Below, in pieces: positions 8,610 to 17,245 of a stretch of DNA of 32,350 nucleotides. The position numbers were made by a program, and so were the translations under genes. Numbering within the stretch: position 1 is the first letter of the stretch; each line of letters opens with the position of its first letter. Origin of the DNA: Thermomicrobiales bacterium (GTDB lineage: Bacteria; Chloroflexota; Chloroflexia; Thermomicrobiales; UBA6265); contig JADYYO010000141.1 of the NCBI GenBank assembly GCA_020853615.1, forward strand, positions 1 through 32,350. The letters run 5' to 3'. The notes beneath the pieces were generated by a model that was not told where the DNA came from, ran no database searches, and worked only from the letters and a program-made list of their open reading frames with translations.

Positions 8610-8997
8610 AAGCGCTTCGGCGTAGACGGCGCTGCCCACATTGCGAAGCAGACTGGACCCGCGGGTCTGACGCTCCCGCTTACGCGGGTGCAGCGCCGGA
8701 ATGAGTCAGGCAATCGGCCGCGTACCCTCGCCCAGATGCTTTCTCGCTCGCCAGTCCGCTCATCAACTCGAGCATGCTCCCGACATGGGTGAAGCCGCGG
8801 TAGCGCCACCCCGGAGCGCCCTCCCGCAGGATCGTTCTGGGCATTCCGCAGGCGATGGCGATCACGCCACCGGGAGAACCGGCGGAGCGGAGGCTCACTA
8901 CCGGATTGGCTACCCGGTATCAATGGGGAGTCGAGTCGTGCGGGCAGGTCCCGCATCTGGGAGCGGTCGAAAGCAGGACACCGTCGCTAGGTGGCGC
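8610..8997. other. Convergent intergenic region with a possible gene remnant
   Basis: The stretch between the plus-strand deacylase block and the minus-strand DppC gene has no complete gene. It carries a 12-bp palindrome GACCCGCGGGTC (8656-8667) and a small CCCGC/GCGGG hairpin (8675-8688). On the minus strand, 8898-8680 encodes 72 residues whose middle (GFTHVGSMLELMSG) faintly recalls the C-terminal end of HpcH/HpaI-type aldolases. That resemblance is weak. Confidence 0.35.
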
Positions 8998-9957
8998 TTA
9001 CGACTCACTCGCAAAGTACCGCCAGCGTGTCACCGGGTCGGTCACGACGCGGACCCAGCCGGCGACCAGGTTGACCGAGAGCGCCGTCAGGAGGATGACG
9101 ACGCCGGGAAAGGTCACGAGCCACCAAGCGCTCGTCACGTAGGCGCGCCCCTGCCCCAGCATCAGTCCCCAGGACGACTGCGGCGGCTGGATGCCGAGGC
9201 CGAGAAAGCTCAGCGAGGCTTCGGTCAGGATCATGGTGGCGATCTCCAGCGTCGCCAGGACCAGAATCGGGGAGAGGAGATTCGGCAGCAGGTGGAGCAG
9301 GATGATGCGGCGATCGGAGCAGCCCGTCGCCAGCGCGGCCTCGATGAAGACGTTCTCGCGGTACATCAGGACGAGGCCGCGCGTGACCCGCGCGTAGACC
9401 ATCCACCTCGTTATCGCCAGAACGAGGATGACATTCGCGATACTCGCGCCGAGCAGATAGAGGACCAACAGCGCCATCAGCAGGGATGGGAACGCCATTT
9501 GCAGGTCGACGAGCCGCATGATCAGGTCGTCGAGCGGTCCCCGATAGTAGCCAGAGATCAGGCCCAACGTCACGCCGATCGCCCCAGAGAGCACCACGCT
9601 CAGCAGGCCGACCGCCAGCGAGACGCGGGCCCCGTAGATGAGGCGGCTGAGTTGGTCCCGGCCAAGCGCATCCGTGCCCAGGAAATACGGGATGCCCCCG
9701 TCCTTGACGACTGTGAGCGGCGGCTTGTTGCGGAGCGCGAGCCCGCCCTGCTCCGGATCGTGGGGCGCGACGACGCCGGCGAAGAGCGCGGCCAGGATCA
9801 GAACGAGGAGGAATCCGGCGGCCGCCAGGACGACCTTGTCGGCGGCAAGGGCGCGCAGATAGCCCCAACGACTGTACCGCGCCGGTCTCCGGCGCTCCGC
9901 CCCAGGGAAGGCTTCCACGCTCCCGCGCGCCGGCTTGACGACCCCCGCGGCGCTCAT
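8998..9957 (-). CDS. ABC transporter permease, DppC-like
   Basis: A 319-residue permease with a cytoplasmic N-terminus, about six membrane segments, the family motif FLGTDALGRDQLSRLIYGAR near residues 94-113, and an EAA loop with IEAALATGCSDRRIILLHLL. The start at 9957 forms a 4-base ATGA overlap with the stop of the DppB-like gene, so translation is probably coupled; the frame stays open further upstream but only inside that gene. It is the last gene of the minus-strand block that opens with the amidase gene, and the inner-membrane partner of that block's binding protein. There is no ATPase gene in the block. The C-terminus ends WRYFASES without the usual DALDPR tail. Confidence 0.9.
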   Translation of the reverse strand: MSAAGVVKPARGSVEAFPGAERRRPARYSRWGYLRALAADKVVLAAAGFLLVLILAALFAGVVAPHDPEQGGLALRNKPPLTVVKDGGIPYFLGTDALGRDQLSRLIYGARVSLAVGLLSVVLSGAIGVTLGLISGYYRGPLDDLIMRLVDLQMAFPSLLMALLVLYLLGASIANVILVLAITRWMVYARVTRGLVLMYRENVFIEAALATGCSDRRIILLHLLPNLLSPILVLATLEIATMILTEASLSFLGLGIQPPQSSWGLMLGQGRAYVTSAWWLVTFPGVVILLTALSVNLVAGWVRVVTDPVTRWRYFASES

Positions 9958-10871
9958 CGGTAGCGCACCCGCGGGTCGAGCAGGCTGTACGCGACATCGA
10001 TCAGCAGGTTGAGCGTGATCACCATGACAGCGATCACCAAGACGCACGCCTCGATCAGGGGGAGATCCCGCTTCTCGATCGCCTGGATCAGCAGGATGCC
10101 GATCCCCGGCCAGCCGAAGACCGTCTCGATGACGACCGCCCCGTTGAGCAGCGCCGCCGCTTCGTCGCCAGTCAGGGTCAGGATGGGGATCGCCGCGTTC
10201 TTCAACGTGTGGACGTAGGTGACGACCGGCTCGGCGAGTCCCTTGGCGCGAGCGGTGGTGACGTACGATTTTGCGGACTCCTCGAGCATCGTGCTGCGCA
10301 CGACCTGGCTGATGCGGCCCAAGGGGCGCACGGCAAGCGCCAGCGCCGGGAGGATGACGAATGACAAGCCACCGAACCCCGACGTCGGCAGCCAGCGTAA
10401 CTGCACCGCGAAGAGGAGGATCAGCATGAGGGCGAGCCAGAAGTCCGCGACAGACGCACCGATGAGCGAGATGACGCTCACCAGCCGATCGGCCATGGAG
10501 CGCGGGCGGAGAGCAGAGACGATCCCGAGCACGATCGCCAGCGGCACGGCCAGCACCATGGTGACCGCCGCGAGGTAGAGTGTCCGCGGCAGTCGCTCGA
10601 GGGCGATGGGGAGTGCAGGCGCACCCTGCCAGATCGAGTCACCGAGATCGCCACGCGCGAGGTTCCCGACGAACCGGGCGAACTGCTGGGGCAACGGATC
10701 GTTGAACCCCAGGTCCTCCCGCAGCGCTTGCCGCTGCTCTTGCGTCGCCTCGGGCCGCAGCATGAGGCTTGCCGGATCGCCCAGCAGATGGGTCGCAAAG
10801 AAGACGACCACCGCCAGCACGGCAAGCAGGAGGAGGCCGTGCGCGATACGCTTAATGATGTAGCGGGTCAT
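9954..10871 (-). CDS. ABC transporter permease, DppB-like
   Basis: A 305-residue peptide/nickel-type permease beginning MTRYIIKRIAHG, typical of DppB. It has an N-terminal membrane helix, a periplasmic segment with LGDPASLMLRPEATQEQ, about six helices in all, and an EAA loop (YVTTARAKGLAEPVVTYVHTL). It ends DPRVRYR as DppB proteins do. It overlaps its DppC partner by four bases and lies 134 bases beyond the stop of the ThDP enzyme gene, with no obvious promoter between them. Its likely partner is the family-5 binding protein encoded upstream in the same block. Confidence 0.9.
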   Translation of the reverse strand: MTRYIIKRIAHGLLLLAVLAVVVFFATHLLGDPASLMLRPEATQEQRQALREDLGFNDPLPQQFARFVGNLARGDLGDSIWQGAPALPIALERLPRTLYLAAVTMVLAVPLAIVLGIVSALRPRSMADRLVSVISLIGASVADFWLALMLILLFAVQLRWLPTSGFGGLSFVILPALALAVRPLGRISQVVRSTMLEESAKSYVTTARAKGLAEPVVTYVHTLKNAAIPILTLTGDEAAALLNGAVVIETVFGWPGIGILLIQAIEKRDLPLIEACVLVIAVMVITLNLLIDVAYSLLDPRVRYR

Positions 10872-11005
10872 CCCTTGGCAGTCCCTCGTTGCAGCGCGCC
10901 CTCCCCACGGCCCTCAGGGTCAAACGCGAGCATCGACGTTGGCAGACCCATGGGCGAACAACGGGCCGCGCGGAGACACGCCGTGGCCGCGATAGGCGGC
11001 ATTCC

Positions 11006-12655
11006 TCATCCCCCGGCCGCGATATCGGAGAGCCGCGTGCCGACGGCGATCGTCTCGCGGGAGAGCGCGACGGAGAGGAGCGAGATGCCGGGATGGGCAA
11101 GCGCCGCCTGCAGCGCCTCGCCAAACTCCTCGCTCCGTTCCACCCGGAATCCGACGCCGCCGAACGCTTCCGCGTAGCGCACGAAATCGGGACTCCAGAG
11201 CTCGGTCCCCGCCACTCGTCCGGGATAGGCACGCTCCTGATGCAGGCGGATCGTCCCATACATCGCGTTGTCGAAGACGAGGCAGGTCAGCTTCAGCCCG
11301 AGTTGCGCCGCCACCGCCAACTCGCTGCCGGTCATCAGAAATCCGCCGTCGCCGGCGCAGGCGACAACCGGCACGCGATTCTCGGTCACCAACGCGGCCG
11401 CGACGGCGGCGGGTACGGCGTAGCCCATAGCGCCCGACGTCGGCGCGAAGAGCGTCCCCGGCTGCCTGAACCGAAAATGGCGGACGATCCAGCCCCAGAA
11501 GTTCCCGGCGTCGCTGGTCAGGATCGCGTCGGCTAGCAGGTGGCGCTGGAGTTCCGCGACGACAATCGTCGGGTCGACGGCATCGCCCGATGCCGCCCTG
11601 CTGGGGGACATCCCGGCGACGTAGTCAGCGCGATCTCGGGCGTTGTTCGCCTCGCGTTCGGCGTCGCGGTCCTCGGGACTGGTGGCAAGCACTGCCGCGA
11701 CGAAGTCGGCCGCGTCGGCAGCCAGCGCGATCCGCGCCGGGAAGACGCGCCCGAGCTCCTGCGGCGAGAGGTCGACGTGGATCAGCGTCGCACCCGGGCT
11801 GGGCACGGTGTACCCCAGAGTCGTGACCTCGGAGAGCCGCGTTCCGATGGCGAGGACGACATCGGCCGCCCTGGCCCGCGCGGCGACGCTTGGCGCCGCC
11901 CCGAACGAGAGGGGTCCGAGGTACAACGGATGGTCGTTGGGAAACGCGTCGTGCCGGCGGAACCCGGTCATGACCGGCACCTGCAGCCGCTCGGCCAACT
12001 CGACCAACCGGGCCGTCGCCCCCGCGCGCAACACACCGCCACCGGCGATGATCAGGGGGGCGCTCGCCTGGGCCAGCAGCGTGACGATGGCATCCACGTC
12101 TGCGGCCCGAACGCTCGTCGCGGGGAGCGCCGTCGCGTCCGGGAGCCGATCGGGCACCGACTCGTCGAGAAGATCACCGCGGAGTGCGACAGCCACCGGG
12201 CCGGGTCGGCCCGTGACGCTGCGGCGATAGGCTTCGCTCACGATCCCCGGAAGACGCTCCGCGCTCGGCACTTCGACTGCCCACTTGGTGAGCGTGCCGA
12301 GGAACGACGCGAGCTCGACCTCCTGCAGCGCCTCTCGATGGCGAAATGCCGTCTCCACCTGGCCGACCATGGCGATGAGCGGCGTCGAGTCCTGGTAGGC
12401 GGTATGGATGCCAATGGCCAGATTGGCCGAGCCGACGCCACGGGTCCCCATGCAGATCGCGGGAATGCCGGTCAGCTTACCCACCGCCTCGGCCATGAAC
12501 GCCGCCGCACCCTCATGCCGCGTGGACACCAAACGTAGACCAGACGCCCGGCCGATGGCGTCGAGCAACCCGAGAAAACTCTCACCCGGCACGCCGAAGG
12601 CGTACCGCACTCCACGGTCCTGCAGAATTCGTACGGCTGCCTCGCCGGCTCGCAT
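11006..12655 (-). CDS. ThDP-dependent enzyme, acetolactate synthase-like
   Basis: A 549-residue enzyme with the three domains of the acetolactate synthase/decarboxylase superfamily. The N-terminal pyrimidine domain carries the catalytic Glu (E48 in STRHEG), a central domain follows, and the C-terminal domain has the ThDP/Mg site starting GDGGFLMTG (about 435) and ending in FDN (about 463). Because Glu48 is present, it is unlikely to be glyoxylate carboligase, which lacks that residue, even though the neighbour resembles tartronate semialdehyde reductase. The substrate is unknown; a 2-oxo acid decarboxylase or carboligase is likely. The start at ATG 12655 has AGGTGG with a 5-base spacer; an in-frame GTG at 12664 falls inside that site. 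It follows the reductase gene by nine bases. Confidence 0.85.
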   Translation of the reverse strand: MRAGEAAVRILQDRGVRYAFGVPGESFLGLLDAIGRASGLRLVSTRHEGAAAFMAEAVGKLTGIPAICMGTRGVGSANLAIGIHTAYQDSTPLIAMVGQVETAFRHREALQEVELASFLGTLTKWAVEVPSAERLPGIVSEAYRRSVTGRPGPVAVALRGDLLDESVPDRLPDATALPATSVRAADVDAIVTLLAQASAPLIIAGGGVLRAGATARLVELAERLQVPVMTGFRRHDAFPNDHPLYLGPLSFGAAPSVAARARAADVVLAIGTRLSEVTTLGYTVPSPGATLIHVDLSPQELGRVFPARIALAADAADFVAAVLATSPEDRDAEREANNARDRADYVAGMSPSRAASGDAVDPTIVVAELQRHLLADAILTSDAGNFWGWIVRHFRFRQPGTLFAPTSGAMGYAVPAAVAAALVTENRVPVVACAGDGGFLMTGSELAVAAQLGLKLTCLVFDNAMYGTIRLHQERAYPGRVAGTELWSPDFVRYAEAFGGVGFRVERSEEFGEALQAALAHPGISLLSVALSRETIAVGTRLSDIAAGG

Positions 12656-12664
12656 CGCGCCCAC

Positions 12665-13600
12665 CTATGCGATATCCACTCCGCTCGGGCTTGCGGCGAC
12701 GCCGCCCCCTGCCTGTTCCGAAATGGCCATGATCAGGGCGGAATGGTCGAGATATCCACCCCCTGAGGCGGCCACCGCGTCGTAGAGTCCCGAGACCAGC
12801 GACGCGACCTGCAGCGAAAGCTGACGCTCCTGGGCGGCGGCGAGTGCGATGCCCAGATCCTTGTGATGCAGATCGACCCGGAACCCCGGGGCGAAATCGT
12901 TCCGGATCATGCGCGACCCGCGCAACTCCAGCACCCGGCTCGCGGCGAGACCGCCACCCAGCACCGCCAGGATCTTCTCGGGGTCAACGCCCGCACTTTG
13001 CCCGAGCACCAACGCCTCACTCAGTCCCGCATAGGCGGTGGCCACGACGGCCTGGTTGCACGCTTTGACGGTCTGTCCCGCGCCTGGACCGCCGACGTGG
13101 ACGATCGTCTTGCCCATCGCCTTGAAGAGCGGCATGGCCCGGTCGACATCTTCGCTCTCGCCGCCAACCATGATCGATAGCGTCGCGGCCCGAGCACCCG
13201 CGTCACCACCGCTGACCGGCGCATCGAGCGCTCCCGCCCCGCGTGCCGCCAACGCCGCATGCATCTCCACGGATGCCGCCGGCGCGATCGTGCTCATATC
13301 CACGAGGAGATGGCCAGCCGCGGCGACTTGACCTAGACCATCGCTGCCGAGCACGACCTGGCGCACCTCGGGCGTGTCGGGCAGCATGGTGACGATGATC
13401 CTGGCTCGCTCCGCAACCTCGGCGGGGCTCGTGGCCACGACCGCGGCATCGCCGACCTCATCGACCAACGCGTCGATCGGCCGCCGGCTCCGGTTGTGGA
13501 CGACCAGCTTGAAACCGGCGCGGACGAGGTTCCTCGCCATGAGGCTGCCCATTACCCCAAGGCCAATGAATCCGACTTGCTCCATCACGGATTCACGCAT
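12665..13600 (-). CDS. NAD(P)-dependent beta-hydroxyacid dehydrogenase (3-hydroxyisobutyrate dehydrogenase family)
   Basis: A 311-residue protein of the family that interconverts 3-hydroxyacids and semialdehydes (3-hydroxyisobutyrate dehydrogenase, GarR/GlxR). The N-terminal Rossmann motif is FIGLGVMG (11-18), the substrate-binding segment is DAPVSGG (126-132), and the catalytic lysine is K179 in GAGQTVKACNQ with N182. Length is normal. In this operon it could reduce a semialdehyde released by amidase and RidA chemistry, or one made by the ThDP enzyme. The exact substrate cannot be read from the sequence. ATG 13600 is used; ATG 13585 would also give a complete Rossmann fold, and neither has a strong SD. 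Confidence 0.87.
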   Translation of the reverse strand: MRESVMEQVGFIGLGVMGSLMARNLVRAGFKLVVHNRSRRPIDALVDEVGDAAVVATSPAEVAERARIIVTMLPDTPEVRQVVLGSDGLGQVAAAGHLLVDMSTIAPAASVEMHAALAARGAGALDAPVSGGDAGARAATLSIMVGGESEDVDRAMPLFKAMGKTIVHVGGPGAGQTVKACNQAVVATAYAGLSEALVLGQSAGVDPEKILAVLGGGLAASRVLELRGSRMIRNDFAPGFRVDLHHKDLGIALAAAQERQLSLQVASLVSGLYDAVAASGGGYLDHSALIMAISEQAGGGVAASPSGVDIA

Positions 13601-13656
13601 GATATCTGGTCAATCTCCGGCGCTCTCGTCGCATCGCATCGGATCCCCGGACGAGA

Positions 13657-14037
13657 CTAGCGCTCCGGAATGCCCGCCACCGCCTCGACCTCGACCAGAA
13701 TCCCCTCTCCCAGCCTCCCCCCCTGAATGCAGGTGCGCGACGGCGGGTCCACTGGGAAGAACTCGCGGTAGATCGCGTTGAACGCATCCTTGTCGTCCAG
13801 ATTCGCGAGAAACCCGGTCACCTTCAGGACGTTACCGAGGGTCGTGCCGGCTGCCGAGAGCACCGCCTCGATATTGCCCAAGGTCAAGCGCGACTGTTCC
13901 TCGATACCGCTCCCCAACTCGCCGGTTGCCGGGTCACGGCCAACGATCCCCGACGTGAAGACGAGATTCCCGAATCGCACAGCCGGCGAGAGGACGGGGT
14001 TGCTCGGCGCACCGTCCGACCGGATGATCTCTTTCAT
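13657..14037 (-). CDS. RidA/YjgF-family imine/enamine deaminase
   Basis: A 126-residue protein of the RidA family, which hydrolyses reactive enamine or imine intermediates to 2-oxo acids or semialdehydes and ammonia. The active-site arginine is R101 (PPSRTCIQ) and the conserved glutamate is E117 (VEVEAVAG), matching the active subgroup. AGGAGG lies just before ATG 14037, inside the end of the GntR gene, and the ATG shares a 4-base ATGA overlap with that gene's stop, so the two are translationally coupled. Next to an isochorismatase-type amidase and a semialdehyde reductase, it suggests deamination of an aminoacrylate-like intermediate, as RutC does in pyrimidine breakdown. Confidence 0.9.
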   Translation of the reverse strand: MKEIIRSDGAPSNPVLSPAVRFGNLVFTSGIVGRDPATGELGSGIEEQSRLTLGNIEAVLSAAGTTLGNVLKVTGFLANLDDKDAFNAIYREFFPVDPPSRTCIQGGRLGEGILVEVEAVAGIPER

Positions 14038-14777
14038 CTATTGCCTCCTTTTCCCTCAGCCTCTGGAACGCCGCTGAGCAGACCTTGCAGCATTTCCCGC
14101 CAGCGCTCCAACGCTCCCTTGATCAGGCGCTCGACCTCGCGAGCATCGCGCCGCTCGCAGGCCTCGACAATAGCGTGATGGTCTTCGAGACCGATGCGCA
14201 ATTCACGGGCTTGCGCCAGGCCGACCAGTCGGTACCGACTCGCCTCCTCCCGCAGTCCAGTGATGACCGCGAGGAGCCGCGGATGCCCAGCCGCGGCATA
14301 GAGCGTCTCGTGGAATTGGCCGTCGGCGGCGAGCCACGCCGGCCGATCCTCCCGTGCCACGATCTCAGCCATCACCGGCAACATGTTCCGCATCCGATCG
14401 AGCCGCGCGTCGTCGAGGCGCTCCGCGCCGAGGCGAGCAGCCGTCCCCTCCAGCGCGATGCGCAGCACGTACAGCTCCTCCAGGTCGGCGGCGCTCAACG
14501 CCCGCACGTACACGGCACGGTGGCTCTGAATCTCGACGAGGCCCTCGTTTTCGAGGCGGCGCAGCGCTTCGCGAATGGGCATCCTGCTTACCGACAGGCG
14601 CTGCGCCTCGGCCTCATGGTCGAGGCGCGAGCCTGGGGCGAGTTCACCGTTCAGGATCCGCTGGCGCAGCGTGGCGTGGGCCAGGTCGACCAGCGTTCGG
14701 TGCACCGCCGGCGATTGCTCGACAACGCCTGTTGTCCCGCGTTCCACGCTGCCATCGGACCCTCTGGATGCGCCCAA
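14034..14777 (-). CDS. GntR-family transcriptional regulator, FadR/FCD subfamily
   Basis: A 247-residue repressor-type regulator. The winged helix-turn-helix occupies about residues 28-95 (LRQRILNGELAPGSRL, then VSRMPIREALRRLENEGLV). The helical FCD effector domain covers about 105-230, with metal-ligand-like positions in DGQFHETL and EDHHAIVEA; the usual last His is not obvious. The start is TTG 14777, preceded by GAGGTGG, so expression is probably low. It sits inside the operon between the binding protein and RidA genes, which suggests autoregulation of the block by a substrate or intermediate. The 14-bp palindrome at 17246-17259 is the best operator candidate. Confidence 0.88.
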   Translation of the reverse strand: MGASRGSDGSVERGTTGVVEQSPAVHRTLVDLAHATLRQRILNGELAPGSRLDHEAEAQRLSVSRMPIREALRRLENEGLVEIQSHRAVYVRALSAADLEELYVLRIALEGTAARLGAERLDDARLDRMRNMLPVMAEIVAREDRPAWLAADGQFHETLYAAAGHPRLLAVITGLREEASRYRLVGLAQARELRIGLEDHHAIVEACERRDAREVERLIKGALERWREMLQGLLSGVPEAEGKGGNR

Positions 14778-14796
14778 TTCCCACCTCGATCCGTCA

Positions 14797-16416
14797 CTAC
14801 TCGCTGCGGAATGCCATCTCCTTCACTAGCATGAACGCATCGAGCCGCGGCTGCCAGTCGATCTCTCTGGCGGCACCGTAGTTGAGTTCGAGATGGACGA
14901 TCGGGATGAGCCCGTACTTGTCGTAGAGGATGTGGGTGACGCCCTGCAGCGCCTTCGCCCGCTCGTCGCCGGTCAAGGGCAGGGCCGCCTCCAGCGCCTC
15001 GTCGAGCGACGGGTCGCAATAGGTGGATGCCGTTCCGTCGCAACGGTAGTAGGACTGAGCCGTCGCGCTGAGGTCCATCATCTCGTTGCTGTGCGGGCTC
15101 ACCAGCAGCCAGCCGCGATCTGCCGGCACCTCCGCGCGCGGGATCTCGTACGCTTGCTCGTTGAACTGGGCCGGCTCGACGACCTCGCTCTGCGCATCGA
15201 GCCCAATCTCGCGTAGCTGTGTCGCGATGTATTCACCGAGCTCGTCGCTGCGGAGGAAGTTGCCCTGGCGGGTAATGACCTTGATCGGGGCGGCGACGTC
15301 GACCCCCGCGGTGCGGGCCTCCTCGACAAGCTGCTTGGCCTGGTCGAGATCGTAGGGATACGGCTGCAGGTCGGGGTCGTGCCCCGTCGCCGAGGGCCCG
15401 ACGAGCTGGGCCGCGGGGATGCCCCCGCCCAGCAGCTCGTCGGCGATCGCCTGGCGGTCGACGGCGATCGCGATCGCGTGCCGAACGCGCTCGTCCTGCA
15501 TGGCCGGGTGCATCGTGTCCGGGCGCATGAAGACCGTTTCGATGCTCGAGACCGACAGGCAGACCGGGGTGGTCGCGCAGTCTTCCGGCGAGAGGAAGCG
15601 GGCGATCTGCGCCTCACCGGTCGAGACCATCGCGGCGCGGACGTTCGGCTCGGGCCGGAAGACGAACTCCACGTCCTGAATGGTCACGTCCCCGTGCGCA
15701 TCGGGCGAGTCGATGCCCCACCAATCGGGGTTGGCCGTGAGTTGGATGTTCTGGCCACGGTTCCAGGCCACGAACCGATAGGGGCCGGTGCCGATCGGCT
15801 CGGCTGCGAGCGAATCCGGCCGCTCCTGCACCTGCTGCATGCTCGGGATCGGCGAGAAGTAGAGGCGCGCCGGCAGAATCGGATCTGGCTCCTCGGTCGT
15901 GACGTCGAGCGTGTACTCGTCGACCGCCTTTGCCGTCATGTCCGGCCCAACGAACTGGTAGATCTCGAAGTGGTTCTCCGGGGACCAGGTGTAGTTGATC
16001 CCGAAGGCGGCGACCTCGGCGTTGAAGGGCGACCCGTCGTGGAACGTCACGCCTTCGCGCAGGGCGAAGCGCCAGGTCCGCTCGTCCGTCTGCTCCCAGC
16101 TCGTCGCCAGCTCCCCGATCAGCTCGTTCGTCACCGGGTCGCGATTGAGCAGCGCCTCCTGCACGTTGCGCAGCACCGGGTGGCCGTCGCCGCTGTACGC
16201 CTTCCAGTTCTCCAGGGTGTCCGGCTCGACGCTGAGGACGATCACCACCTTGCTCGACGGCGCGCCGCCAGTGGAGGTCGCGTCCTGGGCGAGGATCGCG
16301 CGTGGCAGGAGGGACGCGCCGGCCGCTGCCATCCCCAATGCGGCGCTTCCCCCCAGCAGACGGCGTCGGGTGAATCGGGAACTGTCGACGAGCGAAATGA
16401 CCTTTGCTCTAGTCAC
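14797..16416 (-). CDS. Tat-exported ABC peptide-type solute-binding protein (family 5)
   Basis: A 539-residue DppA/OppA-type binding protein. The leader has FTRRRLLGGSAALG (a twin-arginine motif), a hydrophobic core and an ILAQD cleavage region without a lipobox cysteine. The family segment RFALREGVTFHDGSPFNAEV follows about 100 residues later. The start is GTG 16416, with AGGAGG five bases upstream; the frame stays open further upstream but only into the amidase gene region. It lies 19 bases before the GntR gene and in one block with DppB and DppC genes, forming a complete importer apart from the ATPase. The ligand is unknown. The neighbouring amidase, RidA and reductase suggest an amide or ureido compound. 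Confidence 0.88.
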   Translation of the reverse strand: MTRAKVISLVDSSRFTRRRLLGGSAALGMAAAGASLLPRAILAQDATSTGGAPSSKVVIVLSVEPDTLENWKAYSGDGHPVLRNVQEALLNRDPVTNELIGELATSWEQTDERTWRFALREGVTFHDGSPFNAEVAAFGINYTWSPENHFEIYQFVGPDMTAKAVDEYTLDVTTEEPDPILPARLYFSPIPSMQQVQERPDSLAAEPIGTGPYRFVAWNRGQNIQLTANPDWWGIDSPDAHGDVTIQDVEFVFRPEPNVRAAMVSTGEAQIARFLSPEDCATTPVCLSVSSIETVFMRPDTMHPAMQDERVRHAIAIAVDRQAIADELLGGGIPAAQLVGPSATGHDPDLQPYPYDLDQAKQLVEEARTAGVDVAAPIKVITRQGNFLRSDELGEYIATQLREIGLDAQSEVVEPAQFNEQAYEIPRAEVPADRGWLLVSPHSNEMMDLSATAQSYYRCDGTASTYCDPSLDEALEAALPLTGDERAKALQGVTHILYDKYGLIPIVHLELNYGAAREIDWQPRLDAFMLVKEMAFRSE

Positions 16417-16475
16417 CGGATCCTCCTTGACCCTATCCCGAAACGACAGAGATACGAGATACGACCGAACGCGGC

Positions 16476-17177
16476 CTACGCGCGCGCCGAGCCGACAACG
16501 TCTTGCTGTCGCCACCCCGCCACCTGGTCGAGGTAGGCCAGCACCTCATCGACGAAGACGACGTCTCCCATGCGGGCGTCGATATCGAAGAGATTCGACG
16601 CATGGGCGATCGGGGAGCGGTCCCCTACGGCCTCGCGCGGGATGATGGTGTGGAGGTTGTTGTCGTGCGCGGCCTGGGCGGAAGCCCGGACGCAGCCGCT
16701 GGTGCTGCACCCGGTGATGATCAGGGTGTCGATGCTGCGGGCGACGAGCTGGCTGAGGAGCGTCGTGCCGAAGAAGGCCGAGGCGCGCTGCTTGACGATC
16801 AGTACGTCCCCATCCCGGAACTCCATCTCGGGGTTGAGTTCGACCCACTCGGTGCCTTGGATCATGATCCGCTGCAGCGGTTTCTTGCGCAGGACCTGCG
16901 CCCCGCAGTCGGAGAGGTCCGCCTGGAATGCGGTGGTCGTGAAGAAGAGCGGCACGTCGTTGCGGCGCGCCACCTCCAGGATACGGACGGTCTCGTTGAT
17001 CACCGAGGTGAGATCGGAGCCGATCGGCGAGGCGGGATCGGTCCATGCCTTTGCCAGGTCGATGATCAGGACGGCAGGGCGCTCGCCGAACCCGACCCGG
17101 CCGGAAAAGCCACACTGCTCGTAGAACTGCTTCAACTCGTCGTTGCCCAACGAGTGCTGGTGATTGGCGTTCGTCAA
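16476..17177 (-). CDS. Isochorismatase-type cysteine hydrolase (N-carbamoylsarcosine amidase-like)
   Basis: About 233 residues of the isochorismatase fold with the full amidase triad. Asp is D40 (LIIDLAKAWTDP), Lys is K129 (LIVKQRASAF) and the Cys nucleophile is C162 (GCSTSGCVRAS), counted from TTG 17177. The KAWTDP and TSGCVRAS segments resemble N-carbamoylsarcosine amidase and maleamate amidohydrolase more than nicotinamidase, so it probably cleaves an amide or carbamoyl group from a small carboxylate. The start is chosen at TTG 17177 because GGAGGAG lies nine bases upstream. Starting at GTG 17201 would translate that ribosome site into an unnatural run of glutamates. It is the first gene of the block, directly behind a strong promoter and a palindromic operator candidate. 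Confidence 0.87.
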   Translation of the reverse strand: MTNANHQHSLGNDELKQFYEQCGFSGRVGFGERPAVLIIDLAKAWTDPASPIGSDLTSVINETVRILEVARRNDVPLFFTTTAFQADLSDCGAQVLRKKPLQRIMIQGTEWVELNPEMEFRDGDVLIVKQRASAFFGTTLLSQLVARSIDTLIITGCSTSGCVRASAQAAHDNNLHTIIPREAVGDRSPIAHASNLFDIDARMGDVVFVDEVLAYLDQVAGWRQQDVVGSARA

Positions 17178-17245
17178 GGCGACAGACTCCTCCTCTTCCA
17201 CTGCGGTCGAGCGCCGGCAGAGCGCCCATACCGTCGGATACTTGA

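Noticed and set aside
8701-9963. Plus-strand open frame of 420 codons opposite the DppC-like gene
   Set aside because: Its translation is rich in Arg, Asp, His and Gln with no family pattern, while the minus strand encodes a clear permease. It is an antisense shadow of GC-rich coding.
11006-13600. Glyoxylate carboligase and tartronate semialdehyde reductase operon
   Set aside because: The ThDP enzyme keeps the catalytic Glu that glyoxylate carboligase lacks, and no hydroxypyruvate isomerase or glycerate kinase gene accompanies it.
15379-16536. Plus-strand open frame of 385 codons opposite the second family-5 binding protein
   Set aside because: Composition is Arg/Val/Asp-biased with no motifs, and the opposite strand has an SD, a Tat leader and family signatures.
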